A stretch of DNA of 64,000 nt from Rhizophagus irregularis (taxonomy: Eukaryota > Glomeromycota > Glomeromycetes > Glomerales > Glomeraceae): NCBI RefSeq assembly GCF_026210795.1, contig NC_089450.1, positions 3,534,001 through 3,598,000 of the forward strand, in the 5' to 3' direction. The notes beneath the pieces were generated by a model that saw only the letters and a program-made list of their open reading frames with translations, was not told where the DNA came from and did not search any database. How positions within the stretch are numbered: position 1 is the first letter of the stretch; each line of letters opens with the position of its first letter. Positions 20,351 to 31,673 of the stretch are shown piece after piece. The translations under genes were made by a program, and so were the position numbers.

Positions 20351-20949
20351 AGGACCCTGGATATCTCCAAAACAGGTCATAAGTCACACTTTCGGCAGAT
20401 TGGCCCATTTTAGGACCCCGGATATCTCCAAAACAGGTCATAAGTCACACTTTCGGCAAATTGGCCCATTTTTCGAGTCGAAAAAATCGTATTTTGTAAA
20501 TATCTCGGCATCCAGTGGTCCAATTTTGATGAACTTTTTTTTAAATTGTAGAGCTAAATGAGGGCTACAAAATAAAAAAAAGTTCATTAAAATTGAATTA
20601 CTGGATGCTGAGATATTTACAAAAAACGATTTTTTGAGTTTCAGCAAAAAGGGGTGTTTTTGGCCAAAAGTCCATTATGACCTTTATATTAGATATCCGG
20701 GGTCCTCCCATTTTTCAGGGTTCAAAAAATCGTTTTTTGTAAATATCTTGGCATTTAGTAGTCCAATTTTGATGAACATTTTTTTAAATTGTAGAAAGTA
20801 AATGAAATTTCTAAAATAAAAAAAGTTCATTAAAATTGAATTACTGGATGCCGAGATATTTACAAAAAACAATTTTTTGAGTTTCAGCAAAAAGGGGTGT
20901 TTTTGGCTAAAAGTCCATTATGACTTTTATATTAGATATCCAGGGTCCT
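20351..20949. mobile_element. 599-bp foldback element with 8-bp target duplication
   Basis: The ends AGGACCCTGGATATCT and its exact complement (16 bases) are flanked on both sides by ATTTTAAT (20343-20350 and 20950-20957), a perfect 8-base duplication. Near the left end a segment of about 60 bases is tandemly doubled (GGATATCTCCAAAACAGGTC twice). The remainder is two long inverted palindromes around AAATATCTCGGCATCCAG. The motif GGACCC(C/T)GGATATC occurs four times, on both strands. Small ORFs here are palindrome shadows. No transposase. Confidence 0.85.
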
Positions 20950-20957
20950 ATTTTAAT

Positions 20958-21493
20958 TGATTTTTGTAAATTATCTGATTTACATTTTAAAGAAAATCTA
21001 TTTTAATAATATGATAAAAATTCTTGCTAAAATAAGTATATTGATATAATTATTTTTATTTATTTAATACAAATTTATTTTTATTAAAAATAATAGGTTA
21101 TAGCATATACAATAGACAATTCTTCTAACAACGATACTTTAATGAAGTCACTAGAATCAGTTTGTTAAGAGAGGAGTATAGATTTATTACAAAAAACAAT
21201 CATGTTTAATGTCTGGCTTATATTATTAGCTTTGCTATATTACCTATATAAGCAGCTCTTTCTGATATAGAAAATGAAAATATACTTTTAAATGATATAT
21301 AGTACTAATGAAATAACTGAAGTAATTCTAAAGGTTAGGCTAAATTGTTAAAATAATAATACTTTAATAATTTATATCATTATATGATTTATATTTATGG
21401 TTTTATATTTTTATTTATAGCTTTACAAACTTTATTATTAAAATTAAAATTGTTGTGAAATTCAATTTAAAAAATACAATACAATAATAATCA
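20958..21493. other. A/T-rich gene-free stretch
   Basis: No supported feature was found here. Confidence 0.3.
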
Positions 21494-21602
21494 TATATTT
21501 TTCCTAAAAAAATTTCCTAATTTTTAGGAATTTTACATAAAATCATGTATTTTTCTTAAATTTTTAAAAATTAGGAAATTTTTTTTAGGAAAAAAATACA
21601 TT
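21494..21602. repeat. 109-bp palindromic element
   Basis: TGTATTTTTCCTAAAAAAA-type arms face each other: ATTTTTCCTAAAAAAATTTC on the left and GAAATTTTTTTTAGGAAAAA on the right. Inner arms pair AATTTTTAGGAATTTT-like sequence. It could be a very short MITE. Confidence 0.6.
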
Positions 21603-21758
21603 ATAATATAATACTAAGCAAATCTTAAAATCATGAACTGGCATTCTAAACATACAGTAGATAAAAAATCTTTGGAATAATTTTTCAATGTCAACATTTA
21701 ACCAATAAATAACCTATAACATATTAATACACAATTTCTTAAAATTTTATGGAATGTG

Positions 21759-22035
21759 TTTTTTTAGTGCCTGCGATATGTAATTTTTATATATTAATTA
21801 TGTCGATCATTTTGATAATTCGATCACATGACTTCGTTAAGATTTCCCATTTTTTAAAAAATCCTGACGTGAGACCTTATGCACTTACTATGTACTATAA
21901 GAAACCTTATACTATGCGTATTTTTGACCGCTCTACAAGTTTTCTTATTATATCAAAAAGGATTTAGAATGTCATTTTTGACTTTTATATGTAACATATT
22001 ATAGGGGTGCGACATAACGCAGGTGCGATGAAAAA
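21759..22035 (-). mobile_element. MITE copy B (CACCTGC ends), uninterrupted
   Basis: Reverse-complemented, this 277-base segment matches copy A on both sides of its insertion: AAGGTTTCTTATAGTA, AGTGCATAAGGTCTCACG and then directly GGATTTTTTAAAAAATGGG. Its ends are TTTTTTTAGTGCCTGC and CAGGTGCGATGAAAAA. The ORF at 21749-21967 lies within it and is not credible. Confidence 0.8.
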
Positions 22036-22993
22036 CAGAACCCAAATTTTATATTCCATTAAATTGAAATTTTTTATTTTTTAAAAGTTTAATTTTATTA
22101 ATTTCATTATCAATGTATTATATAAATTTTGTCAATATGATTTGACGGGTGTAATATTTTTTCTAATGATTGTTCGACTTGTTCGTCCACTGTATATCTA
22201 GCTTTTCGAATAGAACCACCCGAGGTTGGTGATCTTCATCCGGTTGCATAATAGTGCATAATTTTGTAAGCTACTGACTTTCAAACTCCCGTCTATTGTA
22301 AGCCACAATGATTATCACTCAAAATTAGCATACGTTAAAAAAGTTCTCCTTAATTGATCAAAGTCATATGAAGAGGGGGGACATTGCATCTCCTTAATTC
22401 CAATTTTCCTATTTTGGGAGCTAGGATTGGGCGCGTTTGTAGATCATGACATCAAAGTGATCAAACCCCCTTCTTCTAAAGGTTCGTTCCCCTTAGATTA
22501 GCAATCGGGAAATAAGATGGAAAAGGAAAGAACTTCTATTTTAGTTAACTGGTACGATTAATTGATTCGGGTCCTTGATTTATTACATCATAGCTTTATT
22601 TACAAATATGGAGGCTTAGTAGAAAAACAAGATATTACTTGAATTTCTCGTTAGATAGATCGCAATATTTATAATATTAGGTTTCAATCGGGTAATTCCA
22701 AAATTGTTAAGAATTTTCGCAAATCTGGGAATCATGACACGAACTCTTCATAACGTAAAACGCGTAAGAATTTGAACCGAGAGAGAAAGTAAAATATATA
22801 TAAAAAACAAATTTTATTTATTTTTTTTTTTTAAAAAAAATATATATATACATATAATTTTATTCTATACAATATATACATATATATATATATTTTAATA
22901 AAAATGGTTTTAAATGTTCATAAAAAAAATTCATTCTTCCTTCCCTTCCCTTCCCGTTCCCGTTCCCGTTCCCGTCCCATCCCAATCACTTTT
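22036..22993. other. gene-free stretch, 3' flank of F-box gene 1
   Basis: Somewhat less A/T-rich at 22140-22560, which may be old decayed coding or transposon sequence, but no frame is convincing. A (GTTCCC)n-type microsatellite (CCCTTCCCGTTCCCGTTCCC) lies at 22940-22975, just beyond the stop of the F-box gene. Confidence 0.35.
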
Positions 22994-24445
22994 TTATACC
23001 TTTGACGTATAATTAATAGTACCACCATTAATAACACCTTGTTTATAATATTCTTCACAAATTTTAACAATATAATAAGAATAAAATTCGTTATCAAAAT
23101 GAAAAGTTAAATATCTTCTTCCCTTCCACATTTCAAAAAATTCTTGAAGATCAATATGATTAAAACTCCATCTTCCTCTTAAATAAATTTTCTTTAATTC
23201 ATGATTAGCTCTAGTAGCCAATAATTCAAAAATAGGTTTCGCTAATACAGTTTCTCTATTAATAGTATTATCATTAGGTTCTTTTAATTCAATTTGAATT
23301 ATTTTTAATTCATTAGAAGAAACCAAAAAATTATCAAAATTATCTAAAGATTGACGTCTGGCCAACCAAATTGGTACAACCTCAATTCTAGGACAATAAG
23401 TTATTAAAGTTTGTAAATAAAGTTCTATATTAGAAGTAGGAGGATGAGATTTTGTTTCAATTTTAATAATTCTAAGAAAACCATGAGTATTTGAAATTAA
23501 TTTTGAATAAGTATCAAAATTAACACCAACAGCATTTGATAAATCTAAAACTTCTAATTGAGGGATAATAATATCTTTTAAACAATATAAACCACAATAA
23601 TCAAAATTTTTAAGATTTATATGTAATTCAGTTAAATTAGTAAAAGAAGAAAAGATTTGGGAAGAAAGACAAACCTTATTTTCAAATTCTATTGATTTTA
23701 AAGAATTTGAAAGAAATTCTATAGTTTTACTATTTTTAAATTTAAATTTTTTATCTTCAATAGCTCTAAATTTTAATTCTCTAAGATTATTTTGAGTAAG
23801 AATAAGAGATTCAATTCCTTCATTAAAATTATTAAAATTCATAAAAATTTCAATTCGTCTTACTGAATTACAATATTTTGGAATTTCTAAAAAATATTCA
23901 GAAGGAAGTGAAGTGTCACATTCTAATGTTGTAATATTTGATAAACGACCTCTTGAATCTGGGAGATCAAAAATTTTAAATGAAGGAAGTTTAAGAATTT
24001 TAATATTAAAACTTTGTCTTAAAAATAACTTCCAAAATTCTTCTTGAATTATTGATTTATAATCATAATGATCACAATTATAACCATCGAGTATATTATC
24101 AACTAATTTTTGTATAATTTTATCTGAAAGTGATTGACAATATGAAACATAATTAAATAATGGTAATTCAGTAATTGATGGATTTAATCTTAACCCTTTC
24201 TTATAAAGATTTTCTTTAGATTCTTTTGGAAGACATTTAAGAATAGTCTTTCCAATTAATTTCCAAAATATTGTATCATCATAATAATTTGATGAATTAA
24301 TCCAAGGATTTCTCCATAATATTGGTACCACGTTTTTACAAAATGCCCTATTAGCTTTTAAACATGAATATAAAGTAATCTTATCATCCGAAGTAAATTC
24401 AAAAATTCCTTTAAGACAATCTTCACCAAGTTGTTTAACCTTCAT
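22994..24445 (-). CDS. F-box protein, Glomeromycotina-type, gene 1
   Basis: Intronless, 483 residues from ATG 24445. The frame opens upstream with TTG at 24499, but that extension is tandem-repeat DNA. Residues 5-48 are an F-box (LGEDCLKGIFEF ... NRAFCKNVVPILWRNPW), the segment known to bind Skp1 in SCF ubiquitin ligases. The rest is a long array of irregular leucine-rich segments (LRELKFRAIE, LTELHINLKNF, LEVLDLSNAV) that in this class recognises substrates. It shares fixed landmarks with the two other F-box genes in this window: PLFNYVSYCQSLSDKIIQKL near residue 95 and GRWSFNHIDLQEFFEMWKGR near the C-terminus. It is divergent to the gene at 25100 with a shared 650-base spacer. Substrate unknown. 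Confidence 0.88.
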   Translation of the reverse strand: MKVKQLGEDCLKGIFEFTSDDKITLYSCLKANRAFCKNVVPILWRNPWINSSNYYDDTIFWKLIGKTILKCLPKESKENLYKKGLRLNPSITELPLFNYVSYCQSLSDKIIQKLVDNILDGYNCDHYDYKSIIQEEFWKLFLRQSFNIKILKLPSFKIFDLPDSRGRLSNITTLECDTSLPSEYFLEIPKYCNSVRRIEIFMNFNNFNEGIESLILTQNNLRELKFRAIEDKKFKFKNSKTIEFLSNSLKSIEFENKVCLSSQIFSSFTNLTELHINLKNFDYCGLYCLKDIIIPQLEVLDLSNAVGVNFDTYSKLISNTHGFLRIIKIETKSHPPTSNIELYLQTLITYCPRIEVVPIWLARRQSLDNFDNFLVSSNELKIIQIELKEPNDNTINRETVLAKPIFELLATRANHELKKIYLRGRWSFNHIDLQEFFEMWKGRRYLTFHFDNEFYSYYIVKICEEYYKQGVINGGTINYTSKV

Positions 24446-25099
24446 TATTAGGATGATGAGGATATATTCGAGAGGAAATATTCGAGAGAATTTACCCAAG
24501 AGGATTTACTCGAGAGGATTTATTCGAGGATATATTCGAGGATTTATTTTAGGATTTATTTGAAGATTTATTTGAAGATTTATTTTTATTCGAGGATTTA
24601 TTTGATGAAAAGGAAAAAAAAAAAAAATTTTTTTTTCGCCTCGATAAAAATAGATGTAAACTATTATATATATGCAAAACATTTACAGCCACTTTGCAAT
24701 GAGTACCGATCAACTGCCAATTTTATTTTAAATAAATAAAACTTTAATTTTTAAAGAAATACATTGTGTAATACGGTAGTATTAAGTGACACGGACGGTT
24801 CAGTCGGTTCACTGACCATTACTTTTGTACGACGTTACAACGGCTACAAACATGAAACAAGATGTTTATTCATGATAAGCCTTTTTTTTTCGTGTAATTC
24901 CGAATTTGTTTAAGATTGATTTGATTCTCGAATTTTTTATTACCCCCCTTTGTTTTATATATCAGTTTAATAGTTGCCTTTTCAAGATATTTAAATAAAT
25001 ATAAAGTTATTATATATATATAGAAAGAATATCCCTATTTCTTAAATATAAATTTGTTTTTTTTTCTTTTTTCCTCCCTTCTCCCAATTAAAAAAAAAA
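24446..25099. promoter_or_regulatory. divergent spacer between two F-box genes, with short tandem repeats
   Basis: The first 160 bases (about 24450-24607) are irregular tandem units of ATTCGAGGATTTATT and TTTGAAGATTTATT, forming the 5' flank of gene 1. A CCTCGATAAAAATAG stretch and TATATATATA near 24665 follow. On the gene 2 side are TATATATATATA at 25011-25022 and a pyrimidine-rich leader (TTTCTTTTTTCCTCCCTTCT) running into the A-run before ATG 25100. Both promoters must lie here. Confidence 0.5.
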
Positions 25100-26722
25100 A
25101 TGGCGCCGCTTCAAATACCTGATGATTGCATTTTAAATATTTTAAAATTTTTATATAAAGATCATAAAACTTTATTTTCATGTTTATTAATTAATAAACA
25201 ATGGTGTGAAATTACAGTTCCCATATTATGGAGAAAACCTTGGAAACTTGGTATTTCGACAGAATTTTGGGAATTTATAACAGATTCTCTCATATTATGC
25301 CTTTCAGATTATTCTAAACAAGTTTTACATATTAATGGTATCATTCCTTCAAATATTTTATCACAAAAACCTAAATTCAATTATATTTCATATATTAAAT
25401 ATATATCCCAAGATATAATTACAAAATTTGTTAATAATTATATTACTTTAAATTTTGAAGAAGAAACTTTTAGTTTAATGCATAAAAATTTATTATTTGA
25501 AGAAATTTGGAAAATGTTTTTAAATCAATGTAATTCTTTAAAATCTATTACTTTACCAAATATTAAAATAATTAATTATTTACAAGATGAAGGAAATTGT
25601 TTAAAAAATATTAAAAAATTAATATGTTCAACTGAAATAGATTCTTCTTTATTTTTGGATTTATCTAAAATTTGTCAAAACATTACAAAATTTATTATTA
25701 TACAAAATAAAAATCTTGAAAATAATGAAATAGGTTTAAATACTTTAATAGAATCTCAAAATAATATTGAACATATTAAGATTGAATCTTTTATGAATAT
25801 AGAAAATGATACTTTAGCAAAATCTTTAAGATTACATATTAATTCACTTAAATCAATTACATTAAAGAATTTTAATTCTTTACCTTATTCATTATTTTAT
25901 AATTCTGAATTTCCAAATTTAAAAATTTTAAAAATTAAATTAATTAATAATTTAAAAATTTTAGATACAATTAAATTACCAAATCTTGAAATACTTGAAA
26001 TATTAAATAATAGTAATTTAATTGATCAAACAATTGATTTATATTCAAAATTAATTTCTACTACAACAAATGGTAATTTAAAAAAAATTAATTTAGAAGT
26101 TTCAAATGATCAATGTTTTGATGATTTAAAAGATTTTATTGAAATTATTACAAATCATTGTATTAAAATTGAATATCTTACCCTTTGGATTAATGATAAA
26201 TTATTTAATAATTTGGAAATTTTATTAATTACTTGTAAAAATTTAAACCATATTACTATTAATAAGGCAATAGATTTAGATTGGGAATTAATTGATGATG
26301 ATTTTAATAATTTAAATGATGATGATGATATTGATAGTAGTGCTAGTATTGAAAGTAATTCAAGTAACTTAAGTGAAAATGGTAGATGTAATATGGGAAA
26401 AAATGATAATTCTTGGTTGGATTTTTTAACAAAAAGTGTTGGTATTGGTGTTCAATCAAATGAATTTAAATTTTTAAATATTTTGGCTACTCATTCTTCT
26501 ATTAATTTGTCTGAATTAATCATTCGTGGTGATTGGAATTTTACTAGAAAAGATTTGGTGAAATTTTTTGAAATTTGGAAAGAAAAAAATTCTTCTATTC
26601 CATTAAAATTACAAATAGTTAATAATAAAACTTCTATAGAAACTATTAATGATGTTTGTAGAAAATATGCTGATGAAGGTATTTTAAAGGATTGGTTAGC
26701 ATATAAATACAATCGTATTTAA
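25100..26722 (+). CDS. F-box protein, Glomeromycotina-type, gene 2
   Basis: Intronless 540-residue ORF with ATG at 25100 after an A-run and TAA at 26720. The F-box at residues 5-48 reads IPDDCILNILKF ... NKQWCEITVPILWRKPW. Leucine-rich segments follow, with PKFNYISYIKYISQDIITKF near residue 93 and GDWNFTRKDLVKFFEIWKEK near residue 477, matching the other two F-box genes of the window. An extra acidic, Asn/Asp-rich loop (NNLNDDDDIDSSASIESNSS) sits at about residues 405-425, and the gene at 37211 has an acidic loop in the same place. Codons are strongly A/T-ending. Probably an SCF substrate receptor by family; target unknown. Confidence 0.88.
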   Translation: MAPLQIPDDCILNILKFLYKDHKTLFSCLLINKQWCEITVPILWRKPWKLGISTEFWEFITDSLILCLSDYSKQVLHINGIIPSNILSQKPKFNYISYIKYISQDIITKFVNNYITLNFEEETFSLMHKNLLFEEIWKMFLNQCNSLKSITLPNIKIINYLQDEGNCLKNIKKLICSTEIDSSLFLDLSKICQNITKFIIIQNKNLENNEIGLNTLIESQNNIEHIKIESFMNIENDTLAKSLRLHINSLKSITLKNFNSLPYSLFYNSEFPNLKILKIKLINNLKILDTIKLPNLEILEILNNSNLIDQTIDLYSKLISTTTNGNLKKINLEVSNDQCFDDLKDFIEIITNHCIKIEYLTLWINDKLFNNLEILLITCKNLNHITINKAIDLDWELIDDDFNNLNDDDDIDSSASIESNSSNLSENGRCNMGKNDNSWLDFLTKSVGIGVQSNEFKFLNILATHSSINLSELIIRGDWNFTRKDLVKFFEIWKEKNSSIPLKLQIVNNKTSIETINDVCRKYADEGILKDWLAYKYNRI

Positions 26723-26738
26723 ATTTTGTAAATAATTT

Positions 26739-26856
26739 AAGAATATAGATTTTTTTCATTTTTTTTTGTATTTAAGAATATAGATTTTTCATTTTTTTTT
26801 TGTATTTAAGAATATAGATTTTTTTTCATTTTTTTTTCATTTGTATTTTCTTTTTT
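26739..26856 (+). repeat. tandem repeat in the 3' flank of F-box gene 2
   Basis: Three units of about 36 bases beginning AAGAATATAGATTTTT and ending CATTTTTTTTTGTATTT follow the stop codon within 20 bases, so they would lie in the 3' untranslated region. Confidence 0.85.
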
Positions 26857-29049
26857 AATAAAATACACTTTTAGACTTATAAACTATTGTATTGCGTAAA
26901 TATGACATAAATGATACGAAAAAAAACAAGTGGTCTCACAAGATTTAAGATCGTTGACATCAATTTTGTCACCTTATTCCACACCTATTATGTCACCTCG
27001 AGCACGACAGTTAATACGACGAAAGACGTTCGCTTATCAGTTTTTATTTTCGACATTCCCAAAAGAGAATTTGGAAGAATCACGCGCGAAATAAGAAACG
27101 TGCACCAAAATTTTGCATCAACTAAAGGACCGACGCTAATTAAGTTTACCAGTAGTCAAAGAATCAAAGAATAAGCTTTGTTTTGTTAAAATAAAATCTT
27201 TTAATTTAAATCTAGCTTTTTCTTATAAGAGCAAATTAAAGTATGGAGATTCCGGTTTATTTATAAGTTAAATTCCAAGTATAGTTAGCATCATAGTGAC
27301 TGAGTTTAATAATGCATCAATAACGTATCTTTGCATCACTTTTGTAATATTATATTAACCATTGTTTAAATTTAAGGAAAAAACCTTAATAGAATATCAA
27401 TAGTTCATCATAAAAGAATCATATCGGGCTTTTGTAACTGTATATTGGAAAATAAGTTTTTTTAGTGGAAACATGTTAATGTTGTTATTTAGTACATAAA
27501 ATCGCAAATCACATCCTCAAATATACAGAATCTCAAAAAAAATTTCCAAAAAAATTAAAGATAAAAGATCACATAATAATGATAATAACCAACCGGAACC
27601 AACTTCGGAGAATATGGACTTCGATTCAAAAAAAGGTATCTGTCGTTCTTTTGCCTGATTCCCTGTCTTTCCAATCGGTGGCTGTAACTGATGCACCAAA
27701 TGCAAGGTTGATAATATTTTCCTGGTTTGCTTTCCAGGAAACGTTGACTGTGTGTGGTTGCTTGTTGCGATTGTGTTCCATTACTAGCTCTATTTTGATA
27801 ACATAAATCTTTCATGCCAAACCAATGGACTCCTCTACTAAGAACGCAATGGACACTAGACGAGGTAATTTTTAGCTGTTTATAAGAAACAGGAAAAAAA
27901 ATTCTTAAGTAATTCTCACCCTAGATCTGGGGGTGTATCGAAAAAATGGCGGAGAGGAGCAGAAAGGGAAGGAGAGTATATAACAAAATACTACTTCTGT
28001 ACAGAAGAAACAGACGTATTTCCGACGATCCAATGGACGTCCAAAACCAATAATATTGAGGGTGATGGGGCCAGATCTCCATAGCAACCCCATCGGATGC
28101 TCTCTGCTACCTGTACAAGTTTCCCAAGGAAGAAAAGAACAAGGAAAAATCGCAAGAGACAGCGGGAAATTACTTTTTCAGCACCAAGACCAAATAAAGA
28201 TAAAGAAGAGAATAAAGAAGAGAACAAAGGAAAATCGCAAGAAATATCTTAGGCAGGTAGAATTACTTTATCCGCATCAAGACCAAATCTGCCGATGGAT
28301 AACTATAGAGACAAAGTTAACGTTATCCCATGTGTTTATCCATTGTTACGCAATAAAAATTTACTGAATATTGTGCTACACTGTATCCCGTGAGTGTCGA
28401 CCCGAGCTTTTTTAATTAATTAATAAAGCGCAGTAACACTCCGTGATGTACTTTTTTCTTACCCACGCTAGAAAGAAACGACCTATCGCAGTTTGAAAGA
28501 AGTGTTGACGAAAAAATTATTGAAGTCCGGACGAGACTCTTCGCAATTAAGGTATGAATGAACCAATTTTTTCGGCTGTGGCTGTGTATTTGCAAGGAAG
28601 CGACTCAGAGCTTGCAAAGCTAGTATCTATTTTTTTTTGTTCAGAAATTTCGAGGACCTTATTTAGCGGAGAACATAAACTTTCGGTGATTTTTACTAAG
28701 GTCAATACTGTTAATTTATTTCTGACTCTGCATGTTCTATGCATAACTGACGACCATTTTATTCTATCCAGAATATCGACGTTGGGACAAATGAAATCGG
28801 ATTAGAGTTAGTTGAAATATTATGTTAGTATAGATAGCTTAGATGAACGAAACACTACAGGCATTAGTAATTTCACTTTGTAAAACAAAGTTTATGTATT
28901 ATCGAAACTTGTAATTTATTTTACATCAATAAATCAGTAATTCCGATGAGGATATTACCTCGTTTTTTTTATCTATGCTAACGAACTTTTGAATTATTCC
29001 ATTTTATATAAAAAATTATTATCGAACATACAATCCAAGGGAATTAAAT
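26857..29049. other. unresolved region, possible decayed coding DNA
   Basis: Base composition is less A/T-rich than the surroundings, and short overlapping ORFs occur on both strands (26911-27174, 27555-27815, 28056-28367, 28554-28805), none with a recognisable domain. At 28140-28290 a segment of about 70 bases is imperfectly doubled (AAAATCGCAAGA ... CAAGACCAAAT twice). At 28389-28445 GTGAGTGT and ACACTCCGTG form a small foldback. I cannot say whether this is an eroded gene, a spliced gene or several old insertions. Confidence 0.3.
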
Positions 29050-29598
29050 GCCAAGCTCTTGACTTAGATAGCCAAACTTAGGAAGGAGAATACTGAGATT
29101 CCTGAACTTAGAGAGAAGCTACTAAGATTTGCTGAGGTTGAGACTGAGAATGCGAGGTTGAAGCAAATTATTGAGGAGAATGCGTGATGCTGAGAATGCT
29201 GAACTCACGGAGCTTGAGGCTAGACTTGCATTATTAGAACAGGGGTTCAGCAGTAGATGGAATGGCGTTGTCATTTGGTCAGACACAAAATGATGAAGAA
29301 GCGGTGCTAGTGGTGACGGTACCAACTGTTAATGTACCCGATACCAACTCAATAATGAAGTAGAACGAGCATCTAGTGACTTTGATGGTAATGATGAGGA
29401 AATGGTCGATTTTTTGGATGAGGCGTATAAGAAAAGCATTAGCAATAAGATTAGAGAGAGGAGGCAGAAAAAGAAGCAGAGAGATCAAGAGGCACTTGTA
29501 ATCAGGACGTGACTAAAATTCCTGAGGTCACAGACATGTTAACTTCAGAGCAAGTCAAGCAGGACTTATCACAATCTTATGAGGCTAGTTCTGAGTAG
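29050..29598 (+). pseudogene. broken coiled-coil protein gene (Rhizophagus-type)
   Basis: Reading all three frames gives a chain of meaningful segments. First comes a heptad-rich coil (LRKENTEIPELREKL, then VETENARLKQIIEENA), ending in TGA near 29185. A second frame resumes with RDAENAELTELEARLALLE. A third has VVTVPTVNVPDTNS, then DFLDEAYKKSISNKIRER, and the last PEVTDMLTSEQVKQDLSQSY, ending at TAG 29596-29598. At least three frameshifts break it. The GC content is clearly higher than the flanks. The coil plus DEAYKKSISN and TSEQVKQDL pattern is, from general knowledge, common in predicted Rhizophagus proteins of unknown function. Confidence 0.65.
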
Positions 29599-29599
29599 T

Positions 29600-29715
29600 G
29601 TTTCGATCCGTTGCCGGATAAACCCAGATAAATTTTTTTTTTAGATATCCGGTTTTTACCCGGATAAATATCCGGATAAAAAATGGTAAGATTGACCGGA
29701 ATCCGGTTAAAAAAT
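29600..29715. repeat. CCGGATAAA motif cluster
   Basis: Several direct and inverted copies of CCGGATAAA and ATCCGG (TGCCGGATAAACCCAGATAA, ATATCCGGTTTTTACCCGGA, ATCCGGATAAAAAATGG, GGAATCCGGTT) are crowded here. They look like the subterminal part of a degraded transposon end. Confidence 0.5.
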
Positions 29716-30502
29716 TAATTTCATAACATTTCATATATTTTTAAATAAGTTAAATATTATGGCTTAATTTGGTAAATTCATAATTATAGGTTTTACTTTA
29801 AAGACAATATTTTTTTTTATTATTTTTAACAAAAGATTTGTCACATAAATTGAATATAAATAAAATATTAAATTCGCGGCATTTATTATTAAATTTTTAT
29901 AGTTTGGCGTTTATTTTATATAATATAATATGATAAATATTATGCAATTTGAACAGAATTATTTAACAAAAATTATCACTTTATTTATAAAAAATAAATT
30001 TAATATTATTCATTTATCACTTCATTACATTCATACTCAGTCTTAGAAAATAAACTAATTGATTGGTATATAAGAAAAGATATTTGTAAACAATGTGGTA
30101 TACTAAATGATAATATTAAGAAAAGAGAAAATAATTAGAATACTTTAAAATTATGCATCTTATATTATAAATAAGAAAAAAAATTACATTAAACTGTTTT
30201 TAATCTCCAAATTGATGAAAATAAATAGAAAAAAATTACTAAAGTAAAATGATTACAAGATAAAAAATATATGATATCTGTAAAAATTGTAATAAGATAG
30301 TTATTGCTCTTTAATTAAAGAAAAATGTCATAATCTTTTTGACCTTTATACATATAATATATTTGCAAGAAATGTTTAAAAAAAAAAGAATCAATAAGAT
30401 GAAAAGAAATCTAATCATTTAAGAAAAAAATAACAAAGACAAGACAAATTTTTACATAATATTAAGATGTATAATTATAAAAAATTAGAAAATTTCTAAG
30501 TT
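29716..30502. other. A/T-rich gene-free stretch
   Basis: No ORF above background, no inverted repeat and no RNA gene is supported. Confidence 0.3.
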
Positions 30503-30739
30503 TACACGGGGTGTTTGTACACAGGTCATATAAATATAATTTTTAATAGACTAATTTTTTGTTTTTTAATTTGAAATTGAATGCTACTGACATTATACTC
30601 TTTTACTTTTTATTCTTATTATATTACAGATAAATATATGTATTTTCACCTGCTCTGCAAGTTTACTTAAGGCATTAAAGAAGGGTTTGAATGCCGTTTT
30701 TAATCTACTAATATGACCCGTATTTAAACACCCTGTATA
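30503..30739. mobile_element. 237-bp MITE with TACACGGGGTGTTT ends
   Basis: The left end TACACGGGGTGTTTGTACAC pairs with the complement of the right end, TATACAGGGTGTTTAAATAC. Both continue inward with (A/G)GGTCATAT. Flanking TA on both sides fits a Tc1/mariner-type target. There is no coding capacity. Confidence 0.75.
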
Positions 30740-31673
30740 CAAATAGAAATTGCCAAAAAATTAAATGCAAAAATTGAAAATTTCATTATTAAAAAATATT
30801 TCATTATTTTGTTTCAAGATAAATTAAATAATGAAAGATATTCAGCATACAAGAATTTTTGTAAAAATTATAAAGGATTCTTAAATAGTAAAAGTAGAAA
30901 TTTCTTATTTTTCTTATGCAACTATCAGCAAAAAGATATTTTAACATATTCCTTAAACTGTTTTGTAACATTTGTCTGCAATTTTGTTTTTTAATTAAAG
31001 ACACTTTTAAATACCTTAAAATATTTTATTACATAAACCAATATTTTTGTAATAAATTTTATAGTATTTTCTAAGTAGAAATTGAAAAAAAAAGTTCAAT
31101 TTTTTTAATTAATAATTTTTTAAAATTAAATGATCAACAAATTATAACAAATAGTAACCAAATTTTTTAAATTGAAATATCTTTTTATCCATTAACCCTA
31201 GAAATATAAAATTACCACCATTTGATGCGTCTTAATGAGAAGAATCTAATAGAAATAAAATTGTCCTTCTACAAATATTATATTATAGGATAACTTATAA
31301 AATCTAAAAATTGATAAATTAATATAACTTTTTATTTATCAATTTTAGAGTTATGATTTTATTACCATTAAATACACCTTAATAAGAGAAATCTAACAAA
31401 TATAATTTCATCTTTCTATAATTACTAGATTTTAAGATATTTTAAAAATTCAAAAATTTTTAAAATTAATTTTAGCCCCTATAGTTTAAGGGATAAAATT
31501 TATTTTTTCTTTTTAGTAGAAGAATATTTTTCAAATCTTACCTAGCAAACTAAAAAAATTATAAAATGAAAAAAAAAACTTTGAATTTACCAATATTATT
31601 GAATACATATAGTAGTTAAAGATGAGAGCATAGTAAACATGTAGTGTATGGTTGGCTATATATGTAGGGTATG
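30740..31673. other. A/T-rich stretch with a weak copy of a dispersed palindrome motif
   Basis: No gene. At 31210-31240 the sequence ACCACCATTTGATGCGTCTT is a diverged form of the ACCATTTGATTCGTCTCGAT motif that recurs at 40250-40600, 48400-48750 and 60838. A second weak copy follows at about 31365-31390. Confidence 0.4.

Noticed and set aside
20223-20890. ORFs on both strands with FFVNISASS-type sequence
   Set aside because: They are translations of the palindromic foldback element, repeated because the DNA is repeated.
13211-22035. A single 8.8-kb transposon with 290-bp inverted ends
   Set aside because: Copies A and B each have their own inverted termini and the DNA between them holds other independent elements, so two separate MITEs in opposite orientation is simpler.
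26911-28805. Several ORFs of 60-100 residues
   Set aside because: None has a recognisable domain and both strands are equally open; kept only as an unresolved region.
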